From: Legionella_C sp963803545
GTDB taxonomy: Bacteria > Pseudomonadota > Gammaproteobacteria > Legionellales > Legionellaceae
Direction: 5' to 3'
NCBI GenBank assembly: GCA_963803545.1
Contig: CAWDMX010000004.1
Coordinates: 930,001-994,000 of the forward strand
DNA length: 64,000 bases
The translations under genes were made by a program, and so were the position numbers. The notes beneath the pieces were generated by a model. The model made no database searches. It was not told the origin of the DNA and saw only the letters and a program-made list of their open reading frames with translations. Position 1 is the first letter of the stretch. Every line of letters begins with the position of its first letter. Shown in pieces: positions 59,105 to 64,000 of the stretch.

Positions 59105-60202
59105 ATGTCTACAATAGTAAATGAGCAACACGATAAGCATGTTACCGGCTTAGAATCTTTAGACATGGGTGCTGGTCGTATCCATGTTGACGACAAAAAA
59201 ATTATTAACTGCCGTGCCGATTTAAATCAGCTGGTTCCGTTTAAATACAAATGGGCCTGGGATAAATATTTAGTCGCCTGCGCCAATCATTGGATGCCTA
59301 ATGAAATTAATATGAGCGCAGACGTCGCTTTATGGAAAGACCCTAATGGGCTAACCGAGGATGAGCGTACTATCATTCTACGCAATTTAGGCTTTTTTTC
59401 CACCGCCGACTCTTTAGTAGCCAACAATTTGGTACTAGCCGTTTACCGCCATATAACAAATCCCGAATGCCGCCAATACTTATTACGCCAAGCATTTGAG
59501 GAAGCCCTGCATACGCATGCGTACCAATACGTAATTGAAAGTCTAGGTTTAGACGAAGCCGCTGTATTTAATATGTATCGAGAAGTACCGTCGGTTGCCA
59601 GCAAAGCATCTTGGGCGCTACCCTTTACGCAAAGCTTGGGCGATCCAGATTTTTACACCGGCACCTTGGAAAATAACCAACGATTACTACGCGACTTAAT
59701 TGCTTTTTACGTCGTATTTGAAGGTATATTTTTCTACGTTGGTTTCACCCAAATTCTTTCAATGGGTCGTCGTAACAAAATGGTTGGCACGTCTGAACAA
59801 TTTCAATATATATTACGCGATGAATCCATGCATATGAACTTTGGGATTGACGTTATCAATCAAATAAAAATAGAAAACCCTAGCGTGTGGACTGCGCAAT
59901 TTAAAGAGGAAATTATCGCCCTTATTAAAGAAGGAGTGGTTTTAGAGTGCCAATACGCTAAAGACACGATGCCCTACGGTATTTTAGGGATGAATGCTGA
60001 AATGTTTGAAGAATACGTGTATTACATCGCTAACCGCCGTTTTGTGCAAATTGGCTTACCCGAACAATACCCCGGTGCGGAAAATCCATTCCCGTGGATG
60101 AGTGAAATTATGGATTTAAAAAAAGAAAAAAACTTTTTTGAAACACGTGTTATAGAATATCAAGCCGGCGGCACTCTAAATTGGGACGACGAGCAGAACT
60201 AG
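59105..60202 (+). CDS. nrdB: Ribonucleoside-diphosphate reductase beta subunit (class Ia)
   Basis: Holds the diiron-tyrosyl radical cofactor. 365 residues from ATG 59105, with AAGGAAAA just upstream; the frame is open back to 59066 inside nrdA without a usable start. Diiron ligands in AFEEALHTHAYQYV and RDESMHMNFGIDVI; also WMPNEINMSADVALWK with the first Glu region, and EGVVLECQYAKDTMPYGILG. Ends GGTLNWDDEQN, the tail that docks to NrdA. Operon nrdAB is conserved. Confidence 0.95.
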   Translation: MSTIVNEQHDKHVTGLESLDMGAGRIHVDDKKIINCRADLNQLVPFKYKWAWDKYLVACANHWMPNEINMSADVALWKDPNGLTEDERTIILRNLGFFSTADSLVANNLVLAVYRHITNPECRQYLLRQAFEEALHTHAYQYVIESLGLDEAAVFNMYREVPSVASKASWALPFTQSLGDPDFYTGTLENNQRLLRDLIAFYVVFEGIFFYVGFTQILSMGRRNKMVGTSEQFQYILRDESMHMNFGIDVINQIKIENPSVWTAQFKEEIIALIKEGVVLECQYAKDTMPYGILGMNAEMFEEYVYYIANRRFVQIGLPEQYPGAENPFPWMSEIMDLKKEKNFFETRVIEYQAGGTLNWDDEQN

Positions 60203-60220
60203 CAAAACGTATAGCCCGAA

Positions 60221-60261
60221 TTTTAGGTGCGTCTGTTTTTAATTCAGAGATGCACTTAAAA
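60221..60261. terminator. Bidirectional terminator-like hairpin
   Basis: TTTTAGGTGC (60221) pairs with GCACTTAAAA (60252-60261), extended by TCTG/CAGA inside. U-rich on both strands; placed between convergent nrdB and the secreted orphan gene. Confidence 0.55.
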
Positions 60262-60269
60262 TTAGACCA

Positions 60270-60659
60270 CTACTTTTCAACGACAGTAAAACGGCATTCC
60301 TCACGCGAAAAGCTGCAAATATAACCCCCCACATTTTCTATCCAGCGATAATCTACCGAAGCCGGTATTTTAGTTAAGACCGGCCACCAAATAGAATAGT
60401 CGTTCAAGGAGTTGGTATAGGTACACAAAACCCCCCTTCCCAATCCCGCAACGAGCACCGTGGCACTTACAAAACGAGTGGTAATATTCGACTTAATTAC
60501 TTTATGAGAAAAAGGGTTTTGCAACCAGGGAAACGGTATTTCTCCTTTGCTCAATAAACCAGTTAGAGGGTCAGGACAGGTCTGTATCGAAGCGTGTACG
60601 CTGGGCAGTGCCCCTAATAAAAGAAGACTAAGAAAGCACTTTGGTCGAAATAATGTCAT
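60270..60659 (-). CDS. Small secreted protein, unknown (DUF3757-like)
   Basis: 129 residues with a signal peptide (FLSLLLLGALPSVHA, cleavage near residue 23). The mature part begins SIQTCPDPLTGLLSKGEIPF and has four Cys (TCPDP, VLCTYTN, YICSFSREEC), plus Trp-rich YSIWWPVLTKIP. The pattern recalls the DUF3757-type proteins found in Coxiella/Legionella, but this is from memory and tentative. Probably periplasmic or secreted. Convergent with nrdB. Confidence 0.72.
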   Translation of the reverse strand: MTLFRPKCFLSLLLLGALPSVHASIQTCPDPLTGLLSKGEIPFPWLQNPFSHKVIKSNITTRFVSATVLVAGLGRGVLCTYTNSLNDYSIWWPVLTKIPASVDYRWIENVGGYICSFSREECRFTVVEK

Positions 60660-60744
60660 AATCGTCTTATCCTTAGCTGCGAATTTAACCCAAATTATAC
60701 AGGAATTTTTCTTTATTTTATATTGCTTAATCCAAAGACACTGG

Positions 60745-60750
60745 TATAAT
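60745..60750 (+). promoter_or_regulatory. -10 element of the tRNA-Leu promoter
   Basis: TATAAT, 16 bp downstream of TTGCTT (60723-60728) and 13 bp upstream of the tRNA. Confidence 0.55.
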
Positions 60751-60762
60751 CACGCTTGTATT

Positions 60763-60849
60763 GCCGGGGTGGCGGAATTGGTAGACGCGCCGGATTCAAA
60801 ATCCGGTGGTGGTGACACCGTGTCGGTTCGATTCCGACCCTCGGTACCA
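60763..60849 (+). tRNA. tRNA-Leu (anticodon CAA)
   Basis: 87 nt class II tRNA. Acceptor GCCGGGG pairs with CCTCGGT, CCA is encoded. D-loop AATTGGTAGAC, anticodon stem CCGGA/TCCGG with loop TTCAAAA (CAA, reading UUG), long variable arm (TGGTGACACCG), T-arm CGGTTCGATTCCG. Isolated gene. The 3' flank (60850-61030) holds no gene. Confidence 0.96.
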
Positions 60850-61030
60850 TTGTTAAGTTTTCAGTGGTACCAAACCCTCAATTCTTAGTTTACTAACGCG
60901 AATTATTCTGCACGTATTCTTCATTGGTTCAACAGTTCTGTGTTAGCTCACTATTGAAAATCTATACAAAAAACTTTCTATTTTCAGTAGTCTTGCGCCT
61001 ATTTAGGCAATTATGGTTTTGGAGTAGTGG

Positions 61031-62536
61031 ATGAAAATAATACCAACTATTTTGTGTGGCGGCGCCGGTTCGCGACTTTGGCCCGTATCCCGAGAACACC
61101 ACCCCAAACCATTTATTAAACTGCAAGATGGTTTCAGTTTTTTACAAAAAGCATTTATGCTTGCGGCGAAGATTCCTGATGTTACCGAAATCCTTACGAT
61201 TACTAATCACGAAATCTTCTTTAAGACAAAAGACGATTATGAGGCAATCAACACAACTGGAATCCACACGTCCTATATCGTAGAGCCCTTTGGAAAAAAT
61301 ACCGCAGCAGCTATTGCTTCAGCGGCTCTTTATGCGGCAAATACCTGTAATGAAGACAGCATTATTTTGGTTCTTGCCGCCGATCATTTAATTGATGATC
61401 ACACCGCTTTTTTACAAGCAGTCGCAAAAGCAACTCATGTGGCACGTTTAGACAAATTAGTTACTTTTGGTATGGAGCCTGAAAGGCCTGAAACGGGTTT
61501 TGGATACATTGAAGCCAATTTTAGTCAGCCAATTGGCGCTCATAAAAACGACTCCATTTCCGGTAGCTTTGCTGTATCACGCTTTATTGAAAAACCCACC
61601 GCCGAAAACGCACAGCGTTATTTTGAATCGGGTAATTTTCTATGGAACTCTGGAATGTTTTGCTTCAAAACCACAACCATTCTTAAAAGCATGCGTCAAT
61701 TTTGTCCTGAAATAATCGATGCTGTACAGTTAAGCATTAAAAAATCCAATGTCGAAAAAAGTCCTAATGTCAGCAAAATAAATTTAGAGGCATCTTATTT
61801 TTCAAAAGTTCCTGAAAACTCTATTGATTACGCGGTAATGGAGCCAGCCTCACAGCGTAACAACAACGACGATAAGGCTCTAGTAGCCGTTGTCCCCTGC
61901 TCTATCGGCTGGTGCGATATTGGCTCTTGGCAAACCTTGGGAGCTTTAATCACTCCTGATGCTAAGGGCAATAGTATTGCTGGCGAAGTTTTACTGCACG
62001 ATGTGACCAATAGCCACATTCAAAGCAACGATCGGCTAATCGCAGCGCTAGGCATTGATGAACTCATAATTATTGATACCGCCGACGCCTTATTGGTTGC
62101 CAATAAAAATAGAGCGCAAGATGTTAAGCATATTTATAGTGATTTGAAAATAAGTGAGCACCAGACCTACAAATATCATAAAACTGTGCACCGACCCTGG
62201 GGAGCCTACACTGTTCTCGAAGAAGGGCCACGTTTCAAAATCAAGCGAATTGTGGTTAAACCTGGGGCTAGTTTAAGTTTGCAAATGCATCACCACCGCA
62301 GTGAACACTGGATTGTGGTATCCGGCACCGCTAAAGTGCTCAATGGCGACCGTGAAATGTTAGTAAGTGTCAACGAGTCCACCTACATTCCAACAGGCAA
62401 TAAGCACCGACTAGAGAACCCGGGTGTTGTCGATTTAATTATTATCGAAGTTCAAAGTGGTGAATATCTTGGTGAAGACGATATTGTCCGCTTTGAAGAT
62501 AATTACGGGCGAGTCAAGACCGATGCGTCTCAATAA
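61031..62536 (+). CDS. manC: Mannose-1-phosphate guanylyltransferase / mannose-6-phosphate isomerase
   Basis: Bifunctional type II enzyme making GDP-mannose for LPS, capsule or exopolysaccharide. 501 residues. N-terminal nucleotidyltransferase: LCGGAGSRLWPVSREHHPKP, EPFGKNTAAAIASAAL, FIEKPTAENAQRYF, WNSGMFCF. C-terminal cupin isomerase from ~residue 385: RPWGAYTVLEEGPRFKIKRI, PGASLSLQMHHHRSEHWIVV (metal-binding His/Glu) and ENPGVVDLIIIEVQSG. Single gene; no polysaccharide genes adjacent. Confidence 0.95.
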   Translation: MKIIPTILCGGAGSRLWPVSREHHPKPFIKLQDGFSFLQKAFMLAAKIPDVTEILTITNHEIFFKTKDDYEAINTTGIHTSYIVEPFGKNTAAAIASAALYAANTCNEDSIILVLAADHLIDDHTAFLQAVAKATHVARLDKLVTFGMEPERPETGFGYIEANFSQPIGAHKNDSISGSFAVSRFIEKPTAENAQRYFESGNFLWNSGMFCFKTTTILKSMRQFCPEIIDAVQLSIKKSNVEKSPNVSKINLEASYFSKVPENSIDYAVMEPASQRNNNDDKALVAVVPCSIGWCDIGSWQTLGALITPDAKGNSIAGEVLLHDVTNSHIQSNDRLIAALGIDELIIIDTADALLVANKNRAQDVKHIYSDLKISEHQTYKYHKTVHRPWGAYTVLEEGPRFKIKRIVVKPGASLSLQMHHHRSEHWIVVSGTAKVLNGDREMLVSVNESTYIPTGNKHRLENPGVVDLIIIEVQSGEYLGEDDIVRFEDNYGRVKTDASQ

Positions 62537-62788
62537 TAATTATTGTTGCCCATAACTCCAGTACGAAGCTTGGTTGTGTCGCCAAAAACCAGTTTAGCTT
62601 CCTCAACACCCCCGCAATAGGCACCTCGCTTCGTATCTAATTTCTTAGCGTCAAACTGTGTTTTTTGGGGCGATTATCGCCTTGCAACTTTATTCTTGAC
62701 GAAAGTTTGGATTGAGACCTGCGAGATTACGCCGGTAATACGCTGTAGTAGCACACCGCTGCATACAAAGAATATCCCCCCCTGCGAC
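62537..62788. other. Intergenic stretch with imperfect inverted repeats
   Basis: No gene seen. TACGAAGC (62570) and GCTTCGTA (62628) are complementary, as are approximately GCCAAAAACCAGTTT (62582) and AAACTGTGTTTTTTGGGGC (62655). They interleave rather than nest cleanly, so no RNA is called. Confidence 0.35.
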
Positions 62789-63238
62789 CTATGAAGGACA
62801 AGCTTTAGGAAAATAACCATCAGCGACCGCGCTGCTATCCTCAACAGGACAGGGTTTAAAAAAGTTTAAATAACTCTTAATTTTATCTTTTTGTACCGCA
62901 GTAATAGGGCTCGATGAATCGTAATTAAGCGTTCCTAAATGCATTTCTTTTTCGACAGCTTTAAAAAAGCCGCGCTCTTCAAATTTATTAAACGGTAGCG
63001 CTTGTTTTTTTGAAATAGCACGTTCAAATTTATTATGTAATACAATTAAACTTGCATTTAATGAAAGTTTATCTTCTGAATCAATTAGTTTCAAAGCTAA
63101 ATCGTAGGCTTGTTTAAACGTTTCACTATCCTCAAATTGTTTATAACCGTGTAGTAAAGTATACGCAAGATTAAGTGGAATTTTGATAAACCATACTATA
63201 GGCAAACTTAAACCTTCTAAGCTTCCATGCCAAACCAA
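62789..63238 (-). pseudogene. C-terminal fragment of the J-domain membrane protein
   Basis: A 149-residue frame with a TTG as first possible start; the real beginning is a frame change near 63232 where FVWFGMEA-stop of the previous piece continues as VWHGSLEGLSLPIVWFIKIP. Contains a helical region (FKQAYDLALKLIDSEDKLSL) and ends VADGYFPKACPS. No own ribosome site. Best read as the C-terminus of one gene that begins beyond 64000. Confidence 0.6.
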
Positions 63239-63417
63239 ACGAATAATATTCTGAAATAAAAAATTAGCGATTCCTCAGTTTCATCATAATCAGGGGTGCA
63301 CCCACAAGTTATTATTTTTATAAAAAAATGGGCAATTAGCTTTGGGAGAAAACAAAATAAAAGTCCTAATAATAAAGGAATCGAACACCATTTTAATAGC
63401 CCTTTAAAGGGAGTCAA
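63217..63417 (-). pseudogene. Middle, membrane-spanning fragment of the J-domain protein
   Basis: A 66-residue frame: LTPFKGLLKWCSIPLLLGLL and FCFLPKLIAHFFIKIITCG form one or two membrane segments, then DYDETEESLIFYFRILFVW. The only start is a TTG overlapping the upstream stop (GATTTTTGAC), so a frameshift in the T-run at 63416-63420 from the preceding frame is more likely than a separate gene. Confidence 0.6.
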
Positions 63418-64000
63418 AAATCGTCTAGCAATCTACTTTTTAAAAAAGGATATGCTTTATAGGGTTCTCTTTTTATTTTCAAATAAGAAGGTAAGGCAAA
63501 AAAATTCTCAAGTTCATTGAAAAGATAATTGTTGTTTTTATATATTTTTTCTTTAAAAAATTTTTTTTTAAGCTTATCGGGTAAATCGCTGTTTTTCACA
63601 TGTTTTTTAAATTCAGAACTACGCCAGAAATAGGCCCAACGCAAATCCCCTATAAGTTCTTCTTCTATAGAATCTTTAACATCGATAAAACTGTAATCGG
63701 CGTTCCTGTAAGATGCTTTTCTTAATTCTTCTTGTTTCTTTTGGTCTTCTTCACGCTGCCGGTCTTCACGCGCCTTTTGGTCTTTTGCACGCTGCCAGTC
63801 TTCACGCGCTTTTTTTTCACTACTACACTGCCCTTGTTGTTGGTGCTTTTGGGTTTGTTCTGCTTTGCGTTCTTCAGCAAGCTTGCTATCGTAATTTTTT
63901 CGATTTACAGTATCGCTTAGCGTATCGTAAGCATTATTTATTAATTGACAACCTAACACTGCAGTAGGCTCGGAGTTTCTATCCGGATGGTATTTACGAT
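63414..64000 (-). CDS. J-domain (DnaJ-like) protein, 5' end beyond window
   Basis: Read in from the right edge: RKYHPDRNSEP shows the HPD motif (63981-63989) of a J domain, followed by helix IV region NNAYDTLSDTVNRKNYDSKL. Then a charged coiled stretch with near-repeats (KKAREDWQRAKDQ, KAREDRQREEDQKK) and a globular part ending KSRLLDDF-stop. J domains stimulate Hsp70 ATPase. With the two following fragments it seems to have been a longer membrane-anchored J protein; here it stops before the membrane part. The N-terminus lies outside. Confidence 0.78.
   Translation of the reverse strand, partial: RKYHPDRNSEPTAVLGCQLINNAYDTLSDTVNRKNYDSKLAEERKAEQTQKHQQQGQCSSEKKAREDWQRAKDQKAREDRQREEDQKKQEELRKASYRNADYSFIDVKDSIEEELIGDLRWAYFWRSSEFKKHVKNSDLPDKLKKKFFKEKIYKNNNYLFNELENFFALPSYLKIKREPYKAYPFLKSRLLDDF

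Overview
The window reads as chromosomal DNA of a moderately AT-rich gammaproteobacterium, most likely a Legionella/Coxiella-type (Legionellales) host-associated lineage. This rests on the gene order pncC-recA-recX-alaS next to mutS, a legiolysin-type 4-hydroxyphenylpyruvate dioxygenase, a stand-alone GspC-like type II secretion protein, a J-domain membrane protein, several secreted or effector-like orphan proteins, and many insertion sequences and pseudogenes. No database search was possible, so the taxon is an inference.

Layout. 1-4.6 kb (minus strand): alaS (3' part only), recX, recA, pncC and a small lipoprotein. 4.95-6.1 kb: a complete IS4-family element with a 5-bp target duplication. 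6.2-18.3 kb (plus): a two-hairpin membrane protein, then a tightly packed run mutS-tamA-tamB-xseB-ispA-Stealth-mscS-cinA-like, in which most stops and starts overlap. 18.4-21.9 kb: leucine dehydrogenase, an O-methyltransferase, HPPD and maleylacetoacetate isomerase (amino-acid and aromatic catabolism). 22-30.9 kb: an orphan protein with a possible ubiquitin-protease-like Cys box, nhaA, a DUF2254 protein, a secreted orphan, kup, a PAS-GGDEF-EAL protein and a small membrane protein.

31-35.1 kb and 40.7-46.3 kb are accessory regions. They hold a family of BspA-like leucine-rich-repeat (LRR) genes: three full copies with 2, 5 and 9 clean 23-residue repeats, one copy cut off by an IS, and two or more 3'-end relics. 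All share the same promoter and leader. They are mixed with a decayed integrase-type transposase, an IS5-family element, a 256-bp MITE-like element, an IS6-family remnant and an IS3-family element that splits an esterase gene.

Between and beyond them are mutY, a vWA protein, a Sel1-like lipoprotein with GspC, an O-methyltransferase, a GspH/FimT pseudopilin, a family-4 uracil-DNA glycosylase, a dicarboxylate symporter, dinB, metN-metI-metQ, an orphan coiled-coil protein, wrbA, nrdA-nrdB, tRNA-Leu(CAA), manC and a frameshifted J-domain membrane protein running off the right edge.

DNA maintenance genes (recA, recX, mutS, mutY, udg, dinB, xseB, nrdAB) and envelope genes (tamAB, mscS, gspC) form the conserved backbone. 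The most unusual content is the LRR family, which looks like a recently expanding repertoire of variable repeat proteins; one copy carries an N-terminal match to the eukaryotic N-myristoylation signal.
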